Assembly (NCBI GenBank): GCA_032164245.1
Contig: JAVMKO010000004.1
Span: forward strand, 36,247,626-36,311,625
DNA from: Sternotherus odoratus
Taxonomy: Eukaryota; Chordata; Testudines; Kinosternidae
Length of the DNA: 64,000 nucleotides
Reading direction: 5' to 3'
The translations under genes were made by a program, and so were the position numbers. Below are positions 1 to 10,741 of the stretch, piece after piece. The notes beneath the pieces were generated by a model, which saw only the letters and a program-made list of their open reading frames with translations, was not told where the DNA came from and made no database searches. The number at the start of each line of letters is the position of its first letter. Within the stretch, counting starts at the first letter, position 1.

Positions 1-2525
1 CTTACTGGGACCACAGGCAGACAAAGCATAAGTTAAAGCAGTCACTGGGTGCTCTAACTTTAGCTGGGGATCTGACTGTCATCTATTCCCAGAATCAGAG
101 GTATTAAGATGGCTCAAAGCACAATTTAGATGTAGACCACTACTGAGGCTTGAATCATTTGAATTTCACAACTATAAGAAATACATTATACCAATTATTT
201 TTCTACCTATAAACCTCCATTAATTCATGTCCTCTGGCCAACAATTGCCAAGTGAGTAGGACTAATTATTTTTTAAAAATGATATAACACCAGAATATGG
301 ACAAAAGAAATCTCAACTCCATCCAAAATTATAAATTGCAAATTTATATATTGGCTAAAATATCAGCCGCAGGCACCTGAAGTCAGGCTCTTAAATCCAT
401 ATTTATGCTGCTAAAAAAAAGGGGACCTTATTTTCAGAAGTGCTGAGAATCCACAAATCCCATTGGAGATGGAGGTCTGAAAAAACTTGAATAATCTTTA
501 CTAAAAATAATCTAGACTTTGCTACCCTTACTATTTTCCATTGCATCGACAGCAAATGCAAACTTTAGCATATGATATATCTGGTTGGGAATTTGGGACC
601 TACATGTCTTATGTTAACTAACATTTGGATATTTCTTATTTTTCTTGGACTCATTTACACATTTATATTGGTGCCAGAATGAGGAGAAAATTAGCAAATA
701 TTTTTGCAAAAAAAAAAAAAAGATCCCTTTTCTCATACCCTTTTAGTTTCAGTCCTACATGTTTTCTCATTACTGAACTCAGGATGTTGAAATCCAGCAA
801 ATGAGGCCAGCCTTGTTCATGCAGATATATAACTGCATGCTGTATTTTTTTAGAAAGAGTTATAGCCTTCCAGATGCAACAAAGCAAATTTGTTAGTACC
901 ATACTACGAGTGACATTGGTTATAACTGTCACAGATCAGGATTTAGAGACACAGATTTATACTGCTAAGCTCACCCCAAACCTCTTGATCTCTGTTAAAT
1001 TATTAAAATATTGGGCCTTGATCCTATATCAGTCTGCTAGTGCAGATTCCTTTGCTTGTGGAGAGTACCACTGAGTTCAATGGATTCTGGATCAGGTAAT
1101 GGAGTCTGCGCTAACTGATCCCAATGGGCTCCCAGAAGCTGTCAAGAGCTCCCTACAGCACATCACTGGCAAATGAAGAAACATGTACTGGATCATTTAA
1201 AAAGTGAATGTGTTCTCTGCTTATATTAGAGATGGGATCAAGCTGAAAGGTTCAGTTCCGGATCTACTATTTCCTGATGTTAAGATATAGAGTTGTGGCT
1301 GACACCCATCAAGCTGAAGCACACAGATCAGATTGTAAAGAATGGTCGCTAGACAGTTAAACACCATACTGGAGAAGAGAACAGTTCTATTTTTGTATTT
1401 CACTGCAGGTTTCTTTTCTGCATCAGGCAAACAATGAAAAATGGCAGACAGAGGAATAAATCATATTAATAGACATTTTTAAAGACTTTGTATCCCGTCC
1501 ATAACATCTTCCCTCCAAACATAAGCAATTATTGTGGTTACCCCAAAAAGGAAGTTATATGGCTGCAAGTGGGAAGAGAGGTGGTCCAAGCAAGAATGAA
1601 GTAAATGGGAAGCTGATCAATGATGCAATCTTTCTTGTAAGTTGTGATCATTTTATGGAAAAGTTTGATAACTCTTACTCTAGGCCCCTCTTCTACCTTT
1701 TCCTTTTCAAGCTCCCTGCAAATGATGGAGCATGGTAGTTCTAGGGCTTTCTAGCCTAATTAGTAAGACATTTTTCTTCCATTTCAGAATTCTGACACAA
1801 TGTGTCAAATAAAAGGTCTGATTCAGTCACGTCTTAAAAAAAAATAGGTGAACTACAATTTTTTTTTAAAATCCAAACATATGTTTAAAATCCCAACTCA
1901 GTAACACGGTATCTCTGAAGTTTTTAAAACTATGAATAAATGCATTTTAAAACACATTTTAAAAATCAGTTCCTCTTCCATTTTACCTGCCAAGTTCTGA
2001 GTTCAAGAACTCATGAGCTGGATTCACTAATCTGTTTCTGACCCTCTTACACCACTCAGGAGGTACAAGTCAATGGAAACTGGCCAGCAGACAATTCTTC
2101 TGTTTCAAGGGAAGTTCCCTTCCAGCACAGATGTGCTGGATACAGAGATGTGCTGCCCCTCCCACCTCCAGTGGTGGTGTGCGGGAAAGAGGATGCATGT
2201 CAGAGGAAGAAAGAGGCCTCCCTGGAATTCCACCATGACAATCCTACACTGGTTTAGGGTCCATTAGGAAACACTATGCCCGTTGCAAACTCAATGCTTC
2301 CTGTCAATTTTGTTTGGCACAGGAGAAACTCTAGTTTCTTTAAGCTCAACTTCCTTTATGCCAGTTTTATATTTAAGTTACATCCTATGTAATTTCCTTT
2401 GTAAACTGTTTGAGAGGAGCAAATGAAGAATGAAATAAAAGATTATTCAAATTGCAAGTACATAAATTTCTCCTCTCACCATCCTTGTCAGGCAAACTTT
2501 TCAGGTTCTTGTACCCAAGAAATGT
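1..2525. other. No gene recognised; two old repeat fragments
   Basis: This AT-rich stretch has only short chance ORFs and no splice-bounded exon that I can support. Around 425-478 and 1009-1115 there are fragments of an old self-complementary sauropsid repeat, recognised by phrases such as 'ttcagaagtgctgag' and 'gagttcaatgga'. Around 2040-2290 the DNA is slightly richer in GC, without a recognisable element. Confidence 0.5.
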
Positions 2526-2632
2526 GCTATTCCCATCTGATAGACGGGGAAACTGAAGTACAAAACTGTGTCTTGTCCAAAGTCACACAGGAAATCAGTG
2601 ATAAATCTAAATAAAACCCAGATCTTTGTTCC
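2526..2632 (-). repeat. MIR/CORE-SINE relic
   Basis: The plus strand reads as the reverse complement of the conserved SINE core: a 'cccatctgatagacggggaa' block, then 'actgaagtacaaaactg', then 'ccaaagtcacacaggaaatc'. This order matches the antisense MIR pattern (below-baseline wording 'cccattttacagatggggaaactgag' split by divergence). The copy is old and its ends are approximate. Confidence 0.6.
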
Positions 2633-4464
2633 ATTATTCTCAAGTAAGTACTTACCAAAATAAAATGTCATTAATTCTTCAAAGTCTAGGGCTTTCGTCA
2701 TACTGGCCTATGAACTCATTTAAAATACCATCTTAAACCAGTTCAAGATAATGTCCATTTAAACCTGGATGAGCTAGTCATATTCCTCAAGTATATTCTT
2801 TAGTGGTTTACTTGACAAACTATGCAGCTGATTGCAAAAATACCCTTCTAGTAATTTATTCAATGTACTATTCCTCATGCATGCTATGGTATTTAAGCAG
2901 ATCCCCTAGCAAGAAACATGTTTAAAGTTAGGTCCTGGTTAGTTTAACCTAAAAAGCATAATATTTTATTTATCCCTATTCCTCCCCTCCTCCCGCCGAT
3001 TGCTGCACTCAGCTTTGAGCTATAGAGTTATCAACTTTTCATAAATGGATCAAATAACCTGAACAGCTATTTTCACGGGTTATTTTGCTGTAGGGGTGGG
3101 TGAGGGATGTTTTGTTTTCCACTTCATTCTGTTTCCTTTTCTTGTCTCCTGATGGAAAACCCTGCCAAATATTTCAAAAGCTCTTCCTGGCAAATAGTAA
3201 AATAATTGAGAGTGAGAGTATTCCAATTAGAATTTTTGGCAGGTTTCATTTTTGGATGCTGATGAGACAAGACATTTTTTTAGTATCCTTGACTAAATCA
3301 TTAGTAAAGACACTTCCCTGCCCATATATCTCCATTGCACTACAGCTAATGTTTGCTTGGAGAACAAGCAGGGAGATCAGTCCCAATTATGATTCTTTTT
3401 TAAAAGCACAGATAGCTTTAAAATAAATCTGTTTCTCTCGTCCCATCTGTCACTCACTGACACCAAACTCATAAAATCATATTTTTCTCCCTATCCTTCT
3501 GTGTCAGAAAGCTGTTCCCTGCCCTTTGGAATATAATATCATGTTGCATATTATACAATTAAAGGTTGCACAACATATGGAGTAGCACAATTTGTATCAT
3601 TGTCATTAAAGACTAAATTTGATTACTATATTTTTTGGTTAGCTTTGGCACTACAGAAATGCATGTAAGGCCCAAGAAAACATTTTTATGGGCCGGAGGG
3701 GGGCAGGGGGAGGGGGTAAGAAAGAAAGAATGTTGTGGCCTTGCACAGGTTTCAGCACTACAGAAGCCAGATGGCATTTTTATTGGATCCCATTCTAAGT
3801 TTGTGTCAGCACTTCCTTTACAAGTCCTTATTTTGATTTGGATTATAAATTGCTCATAAAAATCCATCCTAGACTGAAAGTTGAGGCATAAAGTCTAAGC
3901 CTGAAAGGATTTTTTTTTAAAGTACCAAACTTGGCTATTTAGTCTTTTTAAACTCCTAAGATTACAAACAAAATATACCTTAGGTGATCTGAGATAAAGA
4001 TTTTTCTTTATACAGGAGTGTCCTCAGCAAGCATTAAAATTAGAATGTAAGAAAAACTGTGTCTATGTATTGTTGCTTCTACATCCTTAAAGTTCCCTAC
4101 ATGGCTCTTCCAAAGACATTCTTACTACCAGTGAAACCAACTGCAATCGACTACACTACAGTACAAGGCAAACACATTTTTACAGTGCTCTTCTTCTAGT
4201 TGAGGAAAAGACGTATTGACTAATGAGTTTACTTCCTCACAGTGTTATTTCCACTCAATTAACCTTCATTATGAGCCTGAATAAAAGCCCTTTGAAGTCG
4301 ATGGGAGTCAGGCTTCAGGTGCAGAGAAAATGGTCCTTTTAGGTTTTTATTTTTGTTATAGTTTTTCCTTATACTTTGTGTTCCCATATCTCAAAAAATG
4401 AAGTGAAAAAATGTGTTACTCACCTAACATGGAAAATAACATAGCTCAGGATTCAGATGCTTAC
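2633..4464. other. No gene recognised
   Basis: I see no supported gene. A G-rich run lies at about 3690-3718. A fragment carrying 'gaagtcgatgggagtcagg' near 4294-4312 belongs to the dispersed sauropsid motif described in the findings. The 108-codon ORF at 3100-3426 has no recognisable domain and no convincing splice context. Confidence 0.45.
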
Positions 4465-4567
4465 TTGCTTGCCAGCATTCTCTCTTACTAGTCTCTGGCT
4501 TGGCCCACCTCTAGCTTTTTCCTTAATTGCTTTTACAAATGGACCTGTAGTTGAAGATGGAACAGAC
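4465..4567 (-). other. Exon-like segment, unidentified
   Basis: On the minus strand a 103-base segment starts after an acceptor-type TAG (4568-4570) and ends before a donor-type GTAAGC (4459-4464). One frame is open throughout and gives a polar, basic peptide containing 'TTGPFVKAIKEKARGG' and 'SQRLVRENAGK'; the other two frames contain stops. The upstream pyrimidine tract is weak and I do not recognise the peptide. It could be a real internal exon of an unknown gene, a cryptic exon, or chance. Confidence 0.2.
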
Positions 4568-6954
4568 CTACATAACAAGGTTAGGATTAAATAACAGTTA
4601 TTGTGGTTAACAGACTGAATTTTGCCTTTAGAAATACAATGCACGCTTTCTGAAGAGGGGGGAAAGTGGAAAAAATGCCAGATTTTTAATACCATTTCAG
4701 CAGTTTTCTCTAGAATTGCCTCACTGCCAATTATATCACATCACACTAGCACTCTCAGAAAGGAAGCTGGCCTTTCTCACTGCAAGTCACAAAGTTGCTT
4801 TGTAGTTTGATTAATCTATCCTCAGCCTGCTGCTTTTAGCAGACTCTAGTGTGTTTCGGGGAAATACACGTAATGCTATGAGCCTCCCATTCCCAAGCCT
4901 GTACAAGGGTACCTGGCCAAACTGTGTTCAAATGACAACATGGCAATAAACAGATACCTCACACTACTCTCTCTCTCTCTCTGCCCGTCACCCCCCAGTC
5001 GGAGTATGGGCCACCAACCACAGAGCACTCCATCTCTGTTGTTGGCGTTTCAGTAGAACCACACTACACCTCAAGGAAATGATAAAGAGTCTCTGAGACG
5101 CCTGAAAGAAAAAAAGAGTAACAGTTCAAGGCAAAGGATATCTTGCAACACAAAGGTTCATTATGGGCAATGATTTGGAAAGCTTATTCTGATGGATGTT
5201 TTGTTTTATGGGTAAAGAGTGTATCTTAAGGAATACACTAGAGTATGTAATACTTGACAGAGTTCCATTTTGGTTTTGGTGCATAATCAAGAAAACAACA
5301 CTAACTGATAATCAAATAATTGATAAGTGTTCCAGAGTGAGCGAGCACTACAGAAACTGGATAATTCTCCAGTGATGCTTTGCAGAAGCCACATGTGCTT
5401 GTGTTGTCAGCAGAACCATCAAACCCAGGCAATGCTTTGGTCAGTTTAATAACGAACCTGGGTACAGAAGTAGGCTAGCCATTAGAAAGGATGCCAGCTT
5501 CTGCATCTCAAGTTAAAGTAGCTTCTTTTCTTTGGGGACAGTGGGTGTGTACAAAGCATAACAGAAAATTTGTTCTAGTTATAACAGATCTTGACTTGTT
5601 AGTGGGGTCTCCTACGTTCATCACCACATCCACAAGTTCTTTATGTCAGTTTCAATATCCAGTTACATGCATATGTATTTGCTGTGGCTCATGATGATCT
5701 GTGATTTGAAAAAGTCTTATGAATTCAGAATACAATGTGTAAATTCATGATTTTCTTAGTTCTCTGGTTGTATTTATTTAAATAAAAGTGACGTATTTAT
5801 TGTATTAACTTCAATACTAGCTTTGTTCAACAGCTACATTAAGTATGTTCATACAGAGGGGGCTCAAGCTGAAAAACTGGTTTCTGGATTTCAAATACCC
5901 AAACACTCCAGGTCGTTTGGATATGGGGGTTAGCTTATCCCATTTTACTAAGATTCTGCCTACTAGCAATATTTTTGGATTTCTCTGAACACCCACAAAA
6001 TGTGGGGTGTTTGGATCTTAGGTTTTAAATTAGGTCCATCAGCTACTTAAAGCAGAGATCAGGTTCAACTAGTGACAGAAGAACATTAAAAAGTAGGTAA
6101 GTACATAACAGATAAGAATTCAGAATAGGTGTAGAAGTATTTGTTATATTGTACATTTACATTTCCAGTCTTGGCAAGAACCCTTAACAGCAAAGATGCA
6201 TAAGGATTAAAAAACAATACAAAAAAGTTAACCAAATGAGATGAAGGTTGAATTTCAGCTGGACCTTTGAGTTTCCTTTCTCAAATGGGGTTTGAGCAAG
6301 TCAGGCCTTTAATATTACTTTAAAATCCATAGAATTCTTACAGTACTTTGATTCTTGAAGCTTCATAATTTCATTCTTTCACCATGCTTATAAGTATAAA
6401 GTTATAAGTACTGATGGAATGGCAGCACTTTTAATTGGATGTTTCTTTTCTATTTTCTTTCATCCGTCTGCCAACTGCTTTATTTACCCAGTCAAATAAT
6501 GAAGCAAACCCTAGAGTAAAAGTCTGTTACATAGAATTCCACACACTTTTTTGTTGTTAGTATTTCATTAACACAACTTGGAAGCAAACACAAAAATTTG
6601 AAGTTAAATTGTCAGATTGAAAGGAGTAAAAACAAAAGGTGCAGTTCCCCATAGTAAAGAAAGAAGAGCATGTTTTTCCTTTGTTTTATTTCATGACTGT
6701 GTAAATGACAGAGGTCATTTATGGTCCTCACTTCATGCATCCAGGAAAAAATTTCCATTCTGCACAGAACACGCCGAACTCAGCATATAGCCAAAAATAA
6801 GACATTTAGGAACACAATTTTTAAAAGGTGTGGAGGCAGACTTGGGAGACAATTGTGCTCACAAAATATACAACTGTGAGTACAAAATAGATAATGGGAC
6901 ATAAAGGGGTCATTGTACTTGCAAACAAATTATCCATTAATAGGATCTCATAGG
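4568..6954. other. No gene recognised; short CT microsatellite
   Basis: A (CT)n run of about 8 units lies at 4967-4982. The rest is AT-rich sequence with short chance ORFs only. I see no RNA gene or transposon terminus. Confidence 0.5.
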
Positions 6955-7560
6955 TGAGAGTTCTTCCAAATACTTTCCTCTGACCACCAGCATCATTTCT
7001 CTTTCTCTGGTTCATATTCAGCCAGCTACTCTTCATCCATGAGTTGAAGTTGTCCAAGAACTGAGCCATCTTGGTTTAGAGGTATGATCACATGTGGTGA
7101 ATGATAGGTAGAGCAGTGTATCAATTTAATATTGATATTGACTCAAATGTCAGCAATCCACCAATTCACCTAATGTCTATCACTATTCATTGGGCCTGAT
7201 TATCTAGGGAGGATTCAGACCATTTTAATGCATTACCCTGGACCCCTGCCATCTCTCTCAGGTGAAAGAGAGAGTATCTCACCATCAGCAGTCTTGAATA
7301 CTGCAGATAGGCTCAGAAGGATGATAATCAATGGATACAGTGCAGACATCGACAGGAGATCATGAAAGCAGTTTTAGTTCCATATCCTTGCGCAAATCCA
7401 GATTGTGCTCTGTTTAGGATATTAACTTCAGTTAGATGAGCTTAAAATTGCCCTTTTGCTAACATCTCTATGAACTTGCTCATAAGAGTTCAAGTTTGAC
7501 TGGCCATTGGCTAGAACTGATGAATCCCTGGTGGGTTTCTTCACTGATGATCAGACTATT
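6955..7560 (-). pseudogene. Degraded L2/CR1-like LINE reverse transcriptase
   Basis: Read on the minus strand, three non-contiguous motifs appear in the order expected for a Jockey-superfamily LINE reverse transcriptase. First is 'KKPTRDSSVLAN' (about 7552-7510), which parallels the 'KKP..DPS.L.NYRP' block. Next is 'LLSLSAVFKTADGEIL' (about 7322-7272), which parallels the 'LLDLSAAFDTVDH.IL' block that carries a catalytic aspartate; here that aspartate is replaced by serine. Last is 'LDNFNSWMKSSWLNMNQRK' (about 7057-7001), which parallels 'L..I.SWM..N.LKLN..K'. Stops and frameshifts separate them, so the copy is dead. The C-terminal block lies in an 82-codon open frame at 6821-7069. The family (L2, L3 or old CR1) cannot be fixed by eye. 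The evidence is motif order plus knowledge of the family. Confidence 0.65.
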
Positions 7561-7565
7561 GCATA

Positions 7566-7700
7566 CAGGAACTCCTTACTTAACATTGTAGTTATGTTCC
7601 TGAAAAATGCAACTTTAAGCGAAATGATGTTAAGCAAATCCAATTTCCCCATAAGATTAATGTAAATGAGGGGGTTAGGTTCCAGGGACATTTTTTTCAT
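7566..7700. mobile_element. Tigger/pogo-like non-autonomous DNA element fragment
   Basis: A TA dinucleotide (7564-7565) precedes 'caggaactccttacttaac', followed by 'gttatgttcctgaaaaatgc' and 'ttaagcgaaatgatgttaag'. This wording is typical of a TA-targeting mariner/Tigger-like MITE of reptile genomes. I could not find the matching right terminal repeat, so the right boundary is a guess and could reach about 7860. Confidence 0.4.
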
Positions 7701-9711
7701 TAGACAAAACACTATCTCTCTCTCTATACACATACACACACAGTACAAGTTTTAAACAAACAATTTAATACTGGTTCCACAGAGATAATGATTGTGCAAC
7801 TTGGTTGAGGCGGAGGAGTCAGAGGGTGGGCTATTTCCCAGGGAATGCCTTACCGCTAAATGATGAACTAGAAATTGACTAAGCCCTCAAGGGTTAACTC
7901 TCACACTCTACAAGGCAGCAGGAAAGGAGGGAGGTCAGATAGTGACACACACCTTGTGTATGTTTGAGAAATAGATATGTGAATTTCCCCTTTAAGTATG
8001 AAGAGTGGGGTCAGAAGTACACTGCCTTGTTAATTAGATCATCGAGCTGTTATTTCAGTGAGTGTAGGATCAGGGCCTCATAGTTTAATGCTGGACATCA
8101 TTCTGAAGTCCTTACTGAGGAACTGCTCCAACTCTCAGGGAAGCTAATGGAAAGAATTTCATTGGGAATTGAAATGTGTCTTCAGTTCCTATGGACTCAA
8201 AATTCCCTGTGTCGATGTGCACATACTCAAACACAGATCTAAATGAAAACAAATGCTTGGCAACTTGTTATAGAAAGTCCAAATCTATGTGTGTGTATTT
8301 GGGCCAAATCAAAATTGTTTGTGTGACAATATGTTGCTATATTGTTCTGAGGGTTTTTTGTGTGCTTACTAGCATGTGTTTGGTGAATACAAATCTAACT
8401 TCTCTAATTTTATTTCTATATTTATTTGCATTATGTCACTATAGATAGTAATCCGAGAAGGGATTTCTCTATAAAACTATGTTCAAACCTGTCATAACTT
8501 TGACAAAAATAATCTCAGACTAGAACTTTCCGTGCTTGGTCTCCATTGAGAGAAGGTCTGTTTTTTGCCAAGTACGAAAAAAATTGGTTCTGCCACTTTT
8601 CCATATCCAAAACACAAAAGATTTCATAATGTAGATACTCCTTGATGCTAAAAACACAAGAGCTATGGGCCAGATTCTCAGAAAAGCTGAGTGCTTGAAG
8701 TTCCTATTGAACTTACACTGGAGTTGTGAGCACACAACCTATTAAATCAGCCCCTCTATTTTAAAAACCTGAATGCTTCAGTTTAATGATTCCTGTTTAC
8801 AATAACATGGATTTGGATACAATAGGCCAAGCTGTGCCTTGACTAGCATAGCAGCAGAGGTGCTGCTGACAGATTATTCTGCTATAGGAATCTTACTTGC
8901 AGATAGGAAGACATACGGAGTTTGCTTTTCTGTCCTACTGATCAGAAATGTTGTAATGTTTCTAACTAACCTATATGGTCACCAGCTGAAGACTAGACAT
9001 GCCACCAATTTTAGACATTGCACCGTGGGCTATGGAGGCACATTAGCCAGACCCACTTGCTTGCATTTTCTTTAGTATTATGGAAAGATCCTTCCATCTG
9101 TGTAACGGGAAGTAGCTTCCTATGCTTTTTTCCTCATGCAAACAAGCTCAGAGTAGGATTTAACTGTCCAAAATATGCTTTGATTAGCTCATTGAGTGTT
9201 CCTGGTGATATGGGCATGTTTAAATCCTCCCCACATGAAGCAAACATCAGCCTATTTGCATACTAGGTATCCATCCACCTATAAAGCAAATCAATCTCAC
9301 CTAATCAGCGTTTGTAAACCACTTTCACTATATTCTGAATATTGTTTAACAAACAAAATGTTAGGGCCTATCCATGAGGATACTCAATTTTTCATTCTGT
9401 TACTGAGATAATGGTGAGCTTAACTTGCTAAATCAATTTTGGATTTTCTTCTGGTTTGGTTCTTGAGAAATGCTATAGATCATGCAGGTGATCTGACAAC
9501 ACAACCAGAAGATAGCCAGAGTAGGACTCTCTTTGAAATAATTTATATTGACATAGAGTTTACATTGAAAACTCTACATACATATAAAAGTAATGTCAAA
9601 TGCTAGAGGGTATTCAGTGAGTTTTTACCTATAAAATTTATTACAGTAAAAGTATTATAAATGTTGACACAACACAGTATTATCAAGGAGAACAGGTTTA
9701 AAAAAAGGAAC
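7701..9711. other. No gene recognised
   Basis: A CT/CA-rich run sits at 7712-7742. A fragment at about 8665-8735 ('gggccagattctcag' then 'cctattgaacttacactgg') belongs to the dispersed self-complementary repeat. Otherwise I see nothing. Confidence 0.5.
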
Positions 9712-9822
9712 CAGGAAGCAGCACAGTCTAGTAGATAGGGCAGTTGACTGACTCAGGAGATCTAGTTTTCCATTCAGGCTCAGACACTGGACAAGTTACT
9801 TCACCTCTTGGTCCCCTCTGAT
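9712..9822 (+). repeat. MIR/CORE-SINE 5' half
   Basis: In sense order it reads 'gcacagtctagtagatag', 'gactgactcaggagatctag', 'ggctcagacactgg' and 'caagttacttcacctcttgg'. This is the usual 5'-half layout of a tRNA-derived CORE-SINE. The copy is diverged. Confidence 0.5.
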
Positions 9823-10346
9823 TGCTTCCCACCTTTTGTCTGTCTTGTCTGCTTAGGTTATAGTCTCTGGATCAGGATGATCTCTTACAGTGCATTGGCA
9901 TAATGTCTAGCACAATGGGGCTCCGCTCTTAGCTGGAACCTCTAGGTGCTACTGTAATATAAGTAATAAGAGGATGGAGGGAAGAAGAAAATGACTGGGA
10001 TCCTGACAGCTAGAAGAGAACCAGAGGAAAGTTACCTGGGTGTAAGAGGAGTAAAGAAAGGACAGTCACCCAGGACGGGAGATGGCAATGTTTCTGTGGA
10101 CATTGGATTAGTGAAGATAATAGAGCTTTAGGGTTTTTTTATTTGATTTTTTATTTAATTTTTGCTTGGGACCTTTTCATCTGTTATGTCCTGAGTCTAG
10201 GCATAGCTCAGTACCTTTTTTCAAACAATTAATTAATTTTATCTGCACTACTGCTGTTTCTAACATTGTAAGAAACTAAGATAAAAGATAATGCATACAT
10301 TCTTCTGGCAATTACTACATTATAGGTGTGATGGAGAATTAAGGAA
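9823..10346. other. No feature recognised
   Basis: This is AT-rich sequence with T runs near 10134-10165. I see no gene or repeat that I can name. Confidence 0.4.
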
Positions 10347-10348
10347 TA

Positions 10349-10739
10349 CAGTAAACCCTCGATTTAACGGACCTCGATTTAACGGACTTCGGATGCAACG
10401 GACAAAATTTCTGAGCAAGTCTGATGCATCCAAAATCCATTTCTCGCGGGCTGGCTGCCAGCTCCCGGCTGCCACCCGGGTCCAGGCAGCAGGCGGGCTG
10501 GCTGCCAGCTCCCGGCTGCCGCCTGGGTCCCAGCAGCCGGGACCGGGGCGGGCTGGCTGACGGTTCCCGGCTGCCGCCCGGGTCCCGGCAGCGGGCAGGC
10601 TGTGGAGCTGCCACCCCGACTCTGTGGCGGGCGGGCTGCTGCTCTGACAGCTTTTTTAAAATTATTATTAAATAACGGACTTTTTGATTTAATGGACACC
10701 CCCTCGCCCGAATTAGTCCGTTAAATGGAGGTTTTACTG
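10349..10739. mobile_element. TA-flanked MITE with GC-rich core (Tigger/pogo-like)
   Basis: The left end reads 'cagtaaaccctcgatttaac' and the reverse complement of the right end reads 'cagtaaaacctccatttaac', so the terminal inverted repeats are about 24 bp. TA flanks both ends (10347-10348 and 10740-10741), as expected for mariner/Tigger target duplications. The terminal phrase is partly repeated just inside each end. The centre (about 10445-10635) is an approximate tandem of a GC-rich unit around 'gctggctgccagctcccggc', which produces several long chance ORFs on both strands. No transposase is encoded. Confidence 0.75.
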
Positions 10740-10741
10740 TA

